DNA from: Lentisphaera araneosa HTCC2155
Lineage (GTDB): Bacteria; Verrucomicrobiota; Lentisphaeria; Lentisphaerales; Lentisphaeraceae
Length of the DNA: 64,000 nucleotides
Reading direction: 5' to 3'
NCBI RefSeq assembly: GCF_000170755.1
Contig: NZ_ABCK01000006.1
Coordinates: 267,809 to 331,808 of the forward strand
Shown: positions 43,208-52,706 of the stretch, piece by piece
Layout: every line of letters begins with the position of its first letter
How positions within the stretch are numbered: the stretch's first letter is position 1
The notes under the pieces: model-generated
What the model was told of the DNA's origin: nothing
Database searches by the model: none
Seen by the model: the letters and a program-made list of their open reading frames with translations, nothing else
Program-made: the position numbers and the translations under genes

Positions 43208-45091
43208 TTATTCTACACAAATAACGGCCTTGAGGTCACGGTGGTAGATTTTTCCATTGGCATAACTTAGAGAACCTACAGTCCAAGTTTTTCCTTTTGC
43301 ACCAAGATCATTTACCGCAATAAGCGCTTTTTTGTTTAAGACTGGAGCTTTCGCATCAATCACATAAGTAAGACCGAGTGCACTCGTGAAATAAACTTTG
43401 CCATTCACTGCAGTTGGTGATCCTAAGAAGCATTTTTGGAAGCCATCACCTCGAGTTCTTGAATCGCCCGCATGACGTTGACCCTTGGAGTTTAAGCCAT
43501 CATTCATTTCTTTTGTTTGATAGAGCCACTGATCATCTTTTCCCTTTTCACGAATGAGTTCTGTGGGAAGTTCTAAAGCTTCTGTTTTTCCTGTTTTAGT
43601 ATTGTGACGAACGACAAAGGGGGCATAGCGCATGAGGTATAATGCATGGTCACCAACAATGATGTTGCAGTGGCGCGATTGATCCTGCCTTCTGAGCTCA
43701 GAATTGAGTTCGACTTTATACTTTGAAGTTTCAGTATCGTAAATGTAACGATCCATTGTGTTGAGTGGAAGCTGATTGATTTCTTTGCCAGTAGTGGAAT
43801 CAATTGAGATATGAGATATTTGAGCTGGGTTGTTAAACCAGTAGGCTCTGCCTTTATCCCAATGTTGAGTGGACAGAGCACCCCAGCCAGAGGTTTTATT
43901 GTCGTCCTTGGGCTCCCACTGCCAAAGGATCTCACCGGCATTTTTACTATCAAGACTCACCATACTGAGTCCGACGGGACGCTCTGGAACACCATGAGGT
44001 CCACCACGGCCAATGAGTACAGCTTGAGTTCCATCAGCCATTTTCCCAAGAACAGGCGCATTATAATGAGTGATGGCATCTTTGCAGACCCAAAGAGTTT
44101 TGCCCGTCGTTTTGTCTAGAGCACGAATATAATTCCATTCTGGATTACGTGTTGTGTCGCCTTTTTCAGGTGGCTCAACATTAAGGATAGAGCTTGCTGT
44201 CATGATGGAGTCAAACTGTTTATTAAAGGGACGGCCGCCTGTGGGCATCCAAGTGCGAGACCAAACTTCATTGCCTTCGAGATCAAAGCAGGCCATGCCT
44301 CCACTCGCATTAATGGCCCAAACATGTTTGCCATCAGATGTGGGGCAAGGAGTTGTTGAGTCACTGAAGCCGTAGTGATAACCGCTCGACATGAGACCTT
44401 TGACAGGCTTTTGCCAAAGAATTTTGCCATTGTTACTATCAAGACAAATTAGAGTGATGTCGGGGCTTGAGCCAGTTGTTTTAAAATACTTTAAATTTTT
44501 TGATAATTCGGCATCCAAAGCTTTGAGCTGCTTGTCTGAATTATGTATAAAAACACGAACATTATGTTCTGCTTTTCTTAATGCTTTACCTTCATCAGTG
44601 GATGAGAGTAAACGTTTACGACTGCGTTCAATTTGGTTTTTAGGCATTTTTTTACTACGCTTAGCAAAGAAATCATCCCATGTTTTTTGGGCTTGGCTTA
44701 AAGCAGTCGTTTTTTCAAGATAAGTAGGGGCATCTTTGATTTTATTAATGACAAGTTCTTTATGAGTATCATAGGCTTTTTGAGCTTTATCTAAATCACT
44801 GGTGATTTGATCAAAGGGGGGAGTGTCTAATTCTGGGTTAATCGTTAAAAATAATTTATCACCCCAAACCGCGATGCCGCTCTGGCCACCTTCGGGAAGT
44901 TCTGTGCGCCATTTAACATTTTTACCTGTGCGTACGGACCACTCAGTTGGTACGTGTTGATCTGTCGTGACTTGCCAGTTTCCTTCAGGGCCTCCTGACA
45001 TTGGCCAAGAATTGGCCTCTGAATCGGCTGCTAGAGGCAAGAGAGATAAGGTACTGAGTAATGTAAGTTTTTTGACGAAATGTTTGATCAT
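43208..45091 (-). CDS. Exported PQQ-like beta-propeller protein
   Basis: ATG at 45091 gives a clear signal peptide (FVKKLTLLSTLSLLPLAADS) with an AAGGG ribosome binding site; a longer frame adds 15 unlikely residues. The mature protein begins WPMSGGPEGNWQVT and contains propeller blades with LICLDSNNGKILWQKPV, ACFDLEGNEVWSRTW, ALDKTTGKTLWVCKD and SIDSTTGKEINQLP. These are PQQ-binding-like repeats, although cofactor ligands cannot be confirmed. A charged helical insert (about 75-185) is unusual. Proteins of this kind are frequent in Planctomycetes/Lentisphaerae, often of unknown function. It is followed on the same strand by the haem-motif protein and the phosphoesterase. Confidence 0.83.
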   Translation of the reverse strand: MIKHFVKKLTLLSTLSLLPLAADSEANSWPMSGGPEGNWQVTTDQHVPTEWSVRTGKNVKWRTELPEGGQSGIAVWGDKLFLTINPELDTPPFDQITSDLDKAQKAYDTHKELVINKIKDAPTYLEKTTALSQAQKTWDDFFAKRSKKMPKNQIERSRKRLLSSTDEGKALRKAEHNVRVFIHNSDKQLKALDAELSKNLKYFKTTGSSPDITLICLDSNNGKILWQKPVKGLMSSGYHYGFSDSTTPCPTSDGKHVWAINASGGMACFDLEGNEVWSRTWMPTGGRPFNKQFDSIMTASSILNVEPPEKGDTTRNPEWNYIRALDKTTGKTLWVCKDAITHYNAPVLGKMADGTQAVLIGRGGPHGVPERPVGLSMVSLDSKNAGEILWQWEPKDDNKTSGWGALSTQHWDKGRAYWFNNPAQISHISIDSTTGKEINQLPLNTMDRYIYDTETSKYKVELNSELRRQDQSRHCNIIVGDHALYLMRYAPFVVRHNTKTGKTEALELPTELIREKGKDDQWLYQTKEMNDGLNSKGQRHAGDSRTRGDGFQKCFLGSPTAVNGKVYFTSALGLTYVIDAKAPVLNKKALIAVNDLGAKGKTWTVGSLSYANGKIYHRDLKAVICVE

Positions 45092-45212
45092 GTAAAGGCC
45101 CTTATGTGTTAGTGAGTTATAAATACTACTGTTCACATAAGTGTAGGTTTACAGGTTCTGTTATAAAAAACTTTGTTTATTGCCTAATTTATAATATCTG
45201 ACGACTTGAGCT

Positions 45213-46529
45213 CTAAAGTTTAGGTGAGGAGCTTGTTAGGCGGGGATAGCCATCAAGTGTTTCTACTAAAACTTGGTGAATACGGGCTCGACTTGATCTC
45301 AGATGGATGAAATTATTGGGGAGTTTGGGACCTGTGAGGATTTCATGTAAGCGATCCATGACCATTTTCTTGAGGTCAGCTTGAAGGTGTTGAAATGCAC
45401 CTGAATAAATGAGCCATGAACAAGGTAAGTCTGACATGCGCTCATCAAACTTTAACGTGTAGAGGCTATCGCCATTGCTTGCCGCGGGTTTGCCTTTAGC
45501 AAAGTCTTCTTTAAAATTCGCACTGCCTTCAATAGCGCGTATATGAACTTCATCCGTAAAAAGCATGTACTCGAGAATTTCTTCACTGGCATTTTTGAGA
45601 ATTTTTTGTGTGAGAGGGCGGCGACCTGTTTCACCTAAAGCACGGTTAATGGATTCTTCGGCTGCAATCATTTTGATGGCTTGGAAGTTTCTTTGGGTAA
45701 AAATATTATGCATTTGAACCTGATGTTCAAGTACCATGAGAGCTTCGATGTCGCTGCTTTGCGCAAGGTATTTATCAGGATTAAAGAATTTTTTTAGCGC
45801 ATGGGTGGTGAGAGCTTTGTGGGGTTTTCCGATGCGCTTAGATCCGGTGGCGTAAATTGTATTACCACGGTGGATTTCGGTTTTGTTCCCTGTGACGTAC
45901 CAGCCACCCCAACGGTCACCAATATCAGAACTATGATCAATCGTATCAGAACCGAGTCGGCTTATGGGTTCACCATTCTCATCGGGAAATACAGAGCGGA
46001 TGAAAAAGCCAGGCTCATTTAAAGTTCGACTCGAAGCATGACAGGATAAACATGAGTCATCGCGATTAAGTTGAACCGCATCGCTTTTCTTTTGTTCCAA
46101 GGTGTAAAAGATACCGCCGAGTTCGGGGTCGGCAACGGCAATTTCCAGTAAATCAGTGCCTGGAACCCAGCCCACATAGATTTCGTCGTTAAAATAGAGG
46201 GCACGCGGATTACTAGGATAAATCTGTTTGCGATGAAAGCTCGTTTTAGAGAAAATCAGTGATTGAGAATTAAGTGGTATTTTGAGCTCTTTAAGCAATG
46301 CATCTAAATAGCCTCGTTGATCATTGTATTCGAGGGTGATTTGCTTCTTGCGAAGAGCGTCGTTGAGTTTTTCGACTGCGTTATTTGCTTGGCGACCTTC
46401 ATAATTTATGAGCGTAGTTTCATATAAATCGTTGGCATGGATATTGTTAATGAACAAGCAGAAAAATGCTATAAGCAAAGTACTATTAATACGTGTTGAG
46501 GAGAAAAGCCTTGATGTGTAAAGAGACAT
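45213..46529 (-). CDS. Exported protein with a single haem c motif
   Basis: An N-terminal signal peptide (hydrophobic around residues 16-32, ending NIHA) precedes a 400-residue mature protein. DDSCLSCHASSRTLNEPGFF near residue 160 gives a CxxCH haem c site. Other notable stretches are DHSSDIGDRWGGWYVTG and LKFDERMSDLPCSWLIYSG. I know related proteins of unknown function in Planctomycetes and Verrucomicrobia but cannot name the family. Location is probably periplasmic. A role in electron transfer is inferred only from the motif. Confidence 0.7.
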   Translation of the reverse strand: MSLYTSRLFSSTRINSTLLIAFFCLFINNIHANDLYETTLINYEGRQANNAVEKLNDALRKKQITLEYNDQRGYLDALLKELKIPLNSQSLIFSKTSFHRKQIYPSNPRALYFNDEIYVGWVPGTDLLEIAVADPELGGIFYTLEQKKSDAVQLNRDDSCLSCHASSRTLNEPGFFIRSVFPDENGEPISRLGSDTIDHSSDIGDRWGGWYVTGNKTEIHRGNTIYATGSKRIGKPHKALTTHALKKFFNPDKYLAQSSDIEALMVLEHQVQMHNIFTQRNFQAIKMIAAEESINRALGETGRRPLTQKILKNASEEILEYMLFTDEVHIRAIEGSANFKEDFAKGKPAASNGDSLYTLKFDERMSDLPCSWLIYSGAFQHLQADLKKMVMDRLHEILTGPKLPNNFIHLRSSRARIHQVLVETLDGYPRLTSSSPKL

Positions 46530-46592
46530 AAGAAATCCTTACTTGATTATTATAGTCAACTTTAAAACATATGAGGAAAAAGTCAAGTTTAA

Positions 46593-48059
46593 TTAGAAAA
46601 TAAGCGTTTTTTCATAAACGGGTATCACTTCTTTGAGTTGTTTGCGAACTGCCTCGCGAGTTTTTATGGGGTGTTCTTTTAAGTTGGCACCTGGGCGTGA
46701 AATAATCGCTTTCAAAATGGGGAAACGTTTACCCCCACTCGCAGCGACACGGCTATTGAAGCATAGAGTCAGCTTTTTCTTATTCCTGTGTTCAGCTTTT
46801 AGCATAATGGAGTCGGCTTTGACTTTGTAAACAAAATTGATGGGTGCGTTAAAAGTATATGATTTTTGATACTGCATTTGTTCCTGCATAATGACTTGCA
46901 AATCTTTAGGGCTAACTTCCGCAGTGAATACGTCATTTTCATAGGGAATGATAGAAAACAGTTCACGTTCACCAATTCGCCCAGCCTTTAAACTCCTAGA
47001 ACTTAAGCGCCCGTGAATTGCGATGTCCGCAGAACTGGCTTCTAAAATGGCGTGGCCAATGAGGTGACTGATTTCGCAATTAATTCCGACCTTCCCTGAT
47101 TTAATGTTTTTATCCAGTTGAGTGATAGGCGTATTGAGCCGATTGAGAAACTGATCATAATGCTTTTTCACAATAGCTAAGGCTTCTTTGTCAATTGGAA
47201 TCTTTTGATCAATTGGGATGAGTTGAGATTCTATCTGTGGCGATCCATTTTCAGGGAAAGTCACACTGATATTGGCAAAGCTTCTCGCATGGGCGCCAGC
47301 TTGGATGTAGACGACTCCATTGCTAAGGACTTGAGCAGGAAAGTCTCGGTGTGTGTGACCTCCAAGGATTAAATGAATTTCGGGGAAGAGTTTGGCGATT
47401 TCAAGAACTTCATTCACTTTGCGACTATCGCGAAAGGCGAGTCCTTGGTGAAGAGCCAAGATGATGAGGTCTGCATTTTCTGCGAGTACTTTTGGCATGA
47501 TCTTTACTAATTCCTCTTTAGCACTCCAAACTCGACAATTTGAAAATTGACTTCCCGTTGACCAGTAATTTAAAAATGAAGCCTGCATGCCAATGACAAT
47601 AATCTTCTTATTAGCACGCTGGTAAACTTTATATTTTTGAAATTGAAATGCATCTTTGGACGTAAACTCAAAGTTGCCACTCAGTACTGGGATACTTGTT
47701 TTATTACAGAGTTCATGAAAACGCTGTGTACCAAAGTCGAGTTCATGATTGCCGGGTACCCATGCATCATAGTTAAGATGATTAAGCATTTGAATAGCCG
47801 TTTCTCCTCGAGAAAAGACTCCTGAGAGACTGCCTTGGATGGTGTCGCCACAATCGATGAGTAAGGTGTTGTGACTCCCATGTTCAGCACGAGCTTTTTT
47901 TAGTGCAGATGACATGCGAAGCCAAGAAGTGGGAGCATTAGAATCTTCGTCGTAAATAGCGCTATGGATATCCGTTGTTTGCAAGACTAGTAAGCTTTGA
48001 TCAGCATGACAAAAAAGACTAAGGAAAATTAATGTGAAAGCAGTGTGTATGTATGGCAT
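46593..48059 (-). CDS. Exported metallophosphoesterase / 5'-nucleotidase family
   Basis: The signal peptide covers residues 1-19. The metallophosphatase core shows the dimetal motifs TDIHSAIYDED, DCGDTIQGSLSG, PGNHELDFG, and GGHTHRDFPAQV. The C-terminal domain (about 310-480) matches the 5'-nucleotidase substrate-binding domain in layout. At 488 residues it is complete. It would hydrolyse periplasmic nucleotides or 2',3'-cyclic nucleotides to release phosphate; the substrate is not known. It is divergent from the FtsZ-like gene. Confidence 0.9.
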   Translation of the reverse strand: MPYIHTAFTLIFLSLFCHADQSLLVLQTTDIHSAIYDEDSNAPTSWLRMSSALKKARAEHGSHNTLLIDCGDTIQGSLSGVFSRGETAIQMLNHLNYDAWVPGNHELDFGTQRFHELCNKTSIPVLSGNFEFTSKDAFQFQKYKVYQRANKKIIVIGMQASFLNYWSTGSQFSNCRVWSAKEELVKIMPKVLAENADLIILALHQGLAFRDSRKVNEVLEIAKLFPEIHLILGGHTHRDFPAQVLSNGVVYIQAGAHARSFANISVTFPENGSPQIESQLIPIDQKIPIDKEALAIVKKHYDQFLNRLNTPITQLDKNIKSGKVGINCEISHLIGHAILEASSADIAIHGRLSSRSLKAGRIGERELFSIIPYENDVFTAEVSPKDLQVIMQEQMQYQKSYTFNAPINFVYKVKADSIMLKAEHRNKKKLTLCFNSRVAASGGKRFPILKAIISRPGANLKEHPIKTREAVRKQLKEVIPVYEKTLIF

Positions 48060-48115
48060 AAGCTCGTTTTTCCCCTAATTTATAAAAATTTACAATCGCA
48101 AGGACTCAAAACCAA

Positions 48116-49135
48116 ATGATAGAGAATAAGATGAATGAAATGATGGTCATTGGCTTGGGTGAAACGGCGGGTGATTTGATTGCAGATTTACCTGAGATGA
48201 ATAATTTTGCCAAATTAGTCGCCTTGCGTGAAGGAAAGCGTTATGGACGTGATAGCAAAATTAAATTAATTAATTTGAAAGAACGAAATCCCTGGCGTGA
48301 GTTATGGGTTCCCGAAGGTGGGATCATCGTGCTGGCAGATTTAGATAGTCTTGAGCGCGGGGAAGAACTTCTTAAATTAAATAAAAAACTCTCTCATAAA
48401 AAAGTTGTCTTTTTATTGATGCGTCCTCACCGTTTAGAGGGTGATCTCAAGCTCAATCGTGCGAACCTCATTATTGAAAAATTACTAGAAAATAAAGCGT
48501 CAGTTCTGTGTTTTGATGACGAAGTTATGATTTCCAATATGAGAAGTAGTGTGAATGATGCTTTTGCAAATAAGCGCAATTTGATGACTCAGAGTATCGC
48601 TTATTTTCTTGATATGCTGCGCGATTTGGGGCCCGTTAAAATCAATCTCGATGATCTTCGTTCTCTTTTGAAAGAAGAATACGGAATTGTGAACTTTGCT
48701 TATGGCAAAGGTCACAGAATCAGTGACTCTGTAGAAGACCTTTGGAGTTCTCCCCTGTTGGGGAAATCTCGCTCCTCAGCTGATGTTGGATTACTCTACA
48801 TGCGCATGGGCTCAGCTCATGGAGATTTAAATGTTTTACATGATTTAGGAACCACGGTGGAGTTAGCATGTCCAGAGCATTGTCAATTCCTTCGAGCTTA
48901 CGGCAATGGCTATGGCGACCCAGAGGAAATCGAGTTGCTCTTGGCCTTGATCCGTACAAATAAAGTCGAGCAAGCTCCCAAGCCAACTTATCAGAGTAAG
49001 CCCGATATTAAAAAGCAAGTAACTTATGATGAGGATGTTATGCACATGTTTTTACGCCATGAAAATACTCCAGGATTAATGACAAAATTAAAAGTGCCAA
49101 CCTATAAACGCTTGGGGCTTAAGGTTCAAAAATGA
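48116..49135 (+). CDS. Divergent FtsZ/tubulin-fold-like protein lacking the GTP-binding signature
   Basis: The 339-residue protein opens with MMVIGLGETAGDLIADLP, resembling the start of FtsZ. From residue about 107 it follows the FtsZ order: VVFLLMRPHRLEGDLK at the place of the TKPFxFEG segment, a later FDDEVM at the place of IPNDKL, an AFANKRNLM helix, then VKINLDDLRSLL (T7 loop region) and a VEDLWSSPLL segment equivalent to ISSPLL. The GGGTGTG tubulin signature is missing: VLADLDSLERGEE stands there. In the T7 loop the first catalytic Asp appears as Asn while the second is kept. GTP hydrolysis therefore seems unlikely. The identity rests on pattern recognition, not on an alignment. It overlaps the downstream M28 peptidase by 4 bases. 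Confidence 0.55.
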   Translation: MIENKMNEMMVIGLGETAGDLIADLPEMNNFAKLVALREGKRYGRDSKIKLINLKERNPWRELWVPEGGIIVLADLDSLERGEELLKLNKKLSHKKVVFLLMRPHRLEGDLKLNRANLIIEKLLENKASVLCFDDEVMISNMRSSVNDAFANKRNLMTQSIAYFLDMLRDLGPVKINLDDLRSLLKEEYGIVNFAYGKGHRISDSVEDLWSSPLLGKSRSSADVGLLYMRMGSAHGDLNVLHDLGTTVELACPEHCQFLRAYGNGYGDPEEIELLLALIRTNKVEQAPKPTYQSKPDIKKQVTYDEDVMHMFLRHENTPGLMTKLKVPTYKRLGLKVQK

Positions 49136-50004
49136 GATTTATTTTTATAGTTTTTCTCGTCTTATTGACGAGTTGTGATGAAGAAGCTGTTTCATCACGT
49201 ATTGATGGTGAGTACTGTATGGCTTTGGTTCAGAAACAAATTGATTTTGGTCCGAGGGTACTCAACTCCAAGGCGGCAAAAGTAACGACGGAATGGATTG
49301 CTTCGGAAGCCAAGAAAGCGGGTTGGGAAGTTGAGATTGATGAGTGGACCGAGAAGCATCGCGGCAAAGTGAACACTTATAGAAATGTTATTTGTACCTT
49401 GCCAGGGGAAGGTAAAGATTTCATTTTATTGGGCTCACATTATGATACTAAAACGATTGCAGGGATGCCAAACTTTGTAAGTGCGAATGATGGTGGATCC
49501 AGCACAGCTCTTCTCATTGAGCTAATGAAGCACATACCCAAGGGCGGAAAGTCAGTCCGCATGGTTCATTTTGATGGTGAGGAATGTGAAGTTAATTATG
49601 CTCACAACGATGGTTTGCATGGGAGTAAACGCTACGCATCTCAGCTAGTTTTGAGTGGAGAATTGAGAAACTGCAAAGCGATGATTCTTTTGGATATGAT
49701 TGCCGATAAAGATCTGCACATTGCGATTCCCGCAAATGGGGATGATAGCTTAAAAGATTTAGCTTTAGAAGTAGCGAAGAAAAATAATTGGTCCCAACAT
49801 TTCTCTAAGGGTAAAACGTCAGTTCTTGACGACCATGTTCCCTTTGTCGACTTAGGTGTTCCGGCCATAGACTTGATTGATTTTAATTATGGCCCTAACA
49901 ATTCATACTGGCACACTGAAGCAGATACAATTGAAAAACTATCTCCCCGCAGTTTTGAGATCGTCGGTGAAGTCACCCTGCAAATGCTAGAAAAACTCCG
50001 TTAA
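49132..50004 (+). CDS. Lipoprotein M28 metallopeptidase or glutaminyl cyclase
   Basis: A lipobox-type signal (FLVLLTSC, Cys15) anchors the protein to a membrane. The M28 zinc-site pattern is visible: LLGSHYDTK (His/Asp), SANDGGSSTALLIEL (bridging Asp), FDGEECEVNY (catalytic Glu and Glu ligand), LLDMIADKD (Asp) and NNSYWHTEADT (His). The arrangement, with a Trp-His near the C-terminus, resembles both bacterial glutaminyl cyclases and M28 aminopeptidases. At 290 residues it is of QC size. It is translationally coupled to the FtsZ-like gene. Confidence 0.85.
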   Translation: MRFIFIVFLVLLTSCDEEAVSSRIDGEYCMALVQKQIDFGPRVLNSKAAKVTTEWIASEAKKAGWEVEIDEWTEKHRGKVNTYRNVICTLPGEGKDFILLGSHYDTKTIAGMPNFVSANDGGSSTALLIELMKHIPKGGKSVRMVHFDGEECEVNYAHNDGLHGSKRYASQLVLSGELRNCKAMILLDMIADKDLHIAIPANGDDSLKDLALEVAKKNNWSQHFSKGKTSVLDDHVPFVDLGVPAIDLIDFNYGPNNSYWHTEADTIEKLSPRSFEIVGEVTLQMLEKLR

Positions 50005-50594
50005 ATATAAATTTTGTTGTCGGCTTTCGGCACAGGATCAGGCTTCTGTACGGACTCGCTAGGAGCGTCTTTGACAGCATCCTTCTCTTGGGTTGAAGGC
50101 CTTGTTTTATTCACTTCTGTAAAGCTTGGAGCTTCTAATTCATTGGCTTTAGCAATGTGTAAAATTTCTTTCTTCGCAGATTGAATCATCGTTTCGGGAG
50201 CGTGGCCACTCTTTATAAGAACGCTGAGTAGTTCAATCGCTTCTTCAGCTTTATTGAGGCGCTTATAAGCATTGGCTTGTCTAAGAATCGAAGTGTTGAT
50301 TCTAGCGTGATTAATTTTGTCTTGCTGCTTAGCTAAGTCAATAACTTGCTGAAAGGTTTCGATAGATTTTTCATACTGTTCTTGTGTGTAAAGAATGTCG
50401 GCGATAAAGAAAAGACAGACTAACTTTTGATTATCATTTATTGCTGATTCTAGCGCTTTATTATAACTTTGTATTGCGGAGTCATACTTTTTTTCTTTCC
50501 GAAAATCATTGGCTTCTTTGCTGAGCTGACCAAAGGAAGCATCTGCTAAAGCGAGAGTTGAGGTGAAGATGAGTATTAAAAATTTACTGAACAT
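50001..50594 (-). CDS. Exported TPR protein
   Basis: A signal peptide (residues 1-18, hydrophobic with an Ala-x-Ala-type end) precedes about three to four tetratricopeptide repeats, for example FRKEKKYDSAIQSYNKALES and YTQEQYEKSIETFQQVIDLA. The C-terminal 45 residues are Pro/Ser/Lys-rich and probably disordered. At 197 residues it is complete. It probably acts as an envelope scaffold, but no partner is evident. Confidence 0.75.
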   Translation of the reverse strand: MFSKFLILIFTSTLALADASFGQLSKEANDFRKEKKYDSAIQSYNKALESAINDNQKLVCLFFIADILYTQEQYEKSIETFQQVIDLAKQQDKINHARINTSILRQANAYKRLNKAEEAIELLSVLIKSGHAPETMIQSAKKEILHIAKANELEAPSFTEVNKTRPSTQEKDAVKDAPSESVQKPDPVPKADNKIYI

Positions 50595-50657
50595 GATCTA
50601 TTCCTTGTTTTAGTTGCCATAGGAAACCAAATCAAGCTCAAGGATCTTAACAGTATC

Positions 50658-51557
50658 TTAAAATTGTGAGAGAATTTGAGTAAAAACTTCTTGGCGGCTT
50701 TCTGCAGAATCATACTGAAAAATTTCTGCACCCGGATGTTGATTGCGAAACCAGGTGCGTTGACGCTTGGCGTATTGGCAGGTTTTGATAGTGAGTTTTT
50801 CTTGAAGCTCTTCTCGGCTCAGCTCCCCATTGAGGTGCAAGGCAATTTCTTTATAACCGAGGGCTTGTGCCGCAGTTGGCGTATTAAGTAAGCCTTTGGC
50901 AATGAGTTTCTCACCTTCCTCAATCCAACCTTCATTGAGCATTTCAACGCAGCGTTTAGCTATGAGTTCGCGACTCAAATCAGCACTGGGCATGAGAACA
51001 ATTTGTCGACAGTCAAATCGAGTTTCTTGGGCAAAGCTTCTCTCTGGCAAAGGTCCATTCAATAGAGATGCGGCTTCAAAGGCGCGTAAGAGTCTACGCT
51101 TATTATCCTTTAATTTCTCAGCACTCGAAGGGTCGATTTTTGCGAGGTCCGCATAGATATTAGCAATGCCTTCACGTTCGTAGCGTTCGCGAATTTCTTG
51201 AGCTAAGTTTTTATCGCTGGGCAAGGTGTCAGCACCATAAAGAAACATTTTGGCGTAGAGTCCAGTTCCACCAGCCATGACGAGAGGGAGGTTTTCTTGA
51301 TCGAGACGAATTTCCTCAGCTTGTTTACAAAACGCTGCGGCAGTCCAAGTTTCTTTAATATCGAGCTCGTCCACCATGTGGTGTTTGACTTCTGCTAATT
51401 CGCTTGGAGTCGGTTTAGCACTGCCAATATCGAGCTCGCGATAGATCTGCATTGAATCGCAGGAAATGATGGGGCATTGGAGTTTTTTAGCGAGGGAAAA
51501 AGCGAGTGAGCTCTTGCCACTGGCGGTAGGTCCAAGGATGCTAATCAGTTGCTTCAT
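50658..51557 (-). CDS. miaA: tRNA dimethylallyltransferase
   Basis: Transfers a dimethylallyl group to A37 of tRNAs reading UNN codons. The P-loop ILGPTASGKSSLAFSLA is followed by ISCDSMQIYRELDIGSAKPT and VMAGGTGLYAKMFL, all typical of MiaA. RQIVLMPSADLSRELIAKR and TAAQALGYKEI are further marks. Its 299 residues are normal. Its start overlaps the lspA stop by 17 bases, part of a dksA-like - lspA - miaA run. Confidence 0.95.
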   Translation of the reverse strand: MKQLISILGPTASGKSSLAFSLAKKLQCPIISCDSMQIYRELDIGSAKPTPSELAEVKHHMVDELDIKETWTAAAFCKQAEEIRLDQENLPLVMAGGTGLYAKMFLYGADTLPSDKNLAQEIRERYEREGIANIYADLAKIDPSSAEKLKDNKRRLLRAFEAASLLNGPLPERSFAQETRFDCRQIVLMPSADLSRELIAKRCVEMLNEGWIEEGEKLIAKGLLNTPTAAQALGYKEIALHLNGELSREELQEKLTIKTCQYAKRQRTWFRNQHPGAEIFQYDSAESRQEVFTQILSQF

Positions 51558-52137
51558 CTACTTTCGCGGGAGCTTTAGGAGCTTTGAGAGAGGCAATGAT
51601 ATAAATGAAAACGGAAACGCAAATGGCGCTATCGGCAATATTAAATGCAGGGAAGCGATACCAACCCTCTTTGTAGACGAAGGGGATAAATACTTCGACC
51701 ATATCCACTACGCCCTCGGGACGGAAAGCACGATCAATACCATTGCCCATGATACCGCCGAGCATCATTGAGATGGCTAAGAAATTGATTTTGCGCTTTT
51801 CGCAGAGTTTTGGAAATTCAAAAAGTATGGCGAAGAAGGCCACAAAAGAAATGATGGCTAAGATATTAGTATGAGAACTGCCCATACCCCAAGCAGCACC
51901 TAAGTTACGGTAGTGAACGAGGTTGAAAAAGCCAGGGATGATTTCTCGGATCAAGCGCGGGGAATAGGGCGTTGCTTGGATAGTCATGACCTTGGTAATT
52001 TGGTCCAAGGCAATGATTGAAGCACATAAGATTAAAGGCCAACCATAAAAGTCGACCTTTAATTCATTGAGTCTCTCGGAGACTAATTTTTTGATGCGGC
52101 TCAGAATAACTTCTCTATTCAGTGAAGTCTTTGGCAA
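51541..52137 (-). CDS. lspA: Lipoprotein signal peptidase (signal peptidase II)
   Basis: Cleaves diacylated prolipoproteins at the inner membrane. Four membrane helices are visible; the catalytic Asp pair lies in GGIMGNGIDRAFRPEGVVDMVEV and FNIADSAIC, as in all LspA. The N-terminal 30 residues before the first helix are longer than usual. At 198 residues it is slightly larger than E. coli LspA. It overlaps the dksA-like gene at its 5' end (start 52137 versus stop 52115). Several lipoproteins in the window are its likely substrates. Confidence 0.95.
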   Translation of the reverse strand: MPKTSLNREVILSRIKKLVSERLNELKVDFYGWPLILCASIIALDQITKVMTIQATPYSPRLIREIIPGFFNLVHYRNLGAAWGMGSSHTNILAIISFVAFFAILFEFPKLCEKRKINFLAISMMLGGIMGNGIDRAFRPEGVVDMVEVFIPFVYKEGWYRFPAFNIADSAICVSVFIYIIASLKAPKAPAKVDEATD

Positions 52138-52558
52138 CCGTGTTGTTTGTGAAGTTTGTTACGCCTTGAGATTCGCGTGTTTCTTTACATGCAACACAAA
52201 GTTTTGCGTAAGGAATTGCATCGAGGCGTGCTTCAGGAATATCGTCACGGCAATCGACACAACGACCATACTTACCTTCGTCAAGTCTTTCGATAGCTTG
52301 TTGAACGAGTTGAACTTTGATGCCTTCATCACTCATTACATTGAGGTTGATTTCGCGCATGAAGTTGTCAGAACCGACGTCGCCGCCATCTTCACCAGCG
52401 TTTCTTTCTACCTGAAGGTTGACACCGTTTAACATAGAGACTTGATCTACGAGTTGTGCTCTGAGAGCAAGGAGTTGCTCATAGCGTTGTTTTTTATTCC
52501 CACGGTATCTGGGAAGATCTAATTGGATATCAACTTGTGTAGGTTTGCGTGTAGACAT
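52115..52558 (-). CDS. DksA/TraR-type zinc finger regulator
   Basis: The C-terminus has the DksA zinc-finger pattern: YGRCVDCRDDIPEARLDAIP followed by CVACKE (Cys-x2-Cys ... Cys-x2-Cys). The N-terminal half is a helical coiled coil. The acidic tip pair typical of DksA is not clearly conserved. At 147 residues it is similar in size to DksA (151). DksA binds RNA polymerase with ppGpp; relatives of this shorter-tip type may differ. A GGAAA ribosome binding site precedes the ATG. It heads the lspA-miaA run. Confidence 0.88.
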   Translation of the reverse strand: MSTRKPTQVDIQLDLPRYRGNKKQRYEQLLALRAQLVDQVSMLNGVNLQVERNAGEDGGDVGSDNFMREINLNVMSDEGIKVQLVQQAIERLDEGKYGRCVDCRDDIPEARLDAIPYAKLCVACKETRESQGVTNFTNNTVAKDFTE

Positions 52559-52706
52559 ATTGTATATTTCCCTATAGTGCGAGTGGTTAGTGTTTTTAGT
52601 GGATCAAATAAAATGCAAAAGCATAGCAATTCAAGACATAAATAATTGAAATATTAAGGCTGAGCTTTAGATTCAGCGAAAATTAACATTATTTCAGGAG
52701 AAAAAG

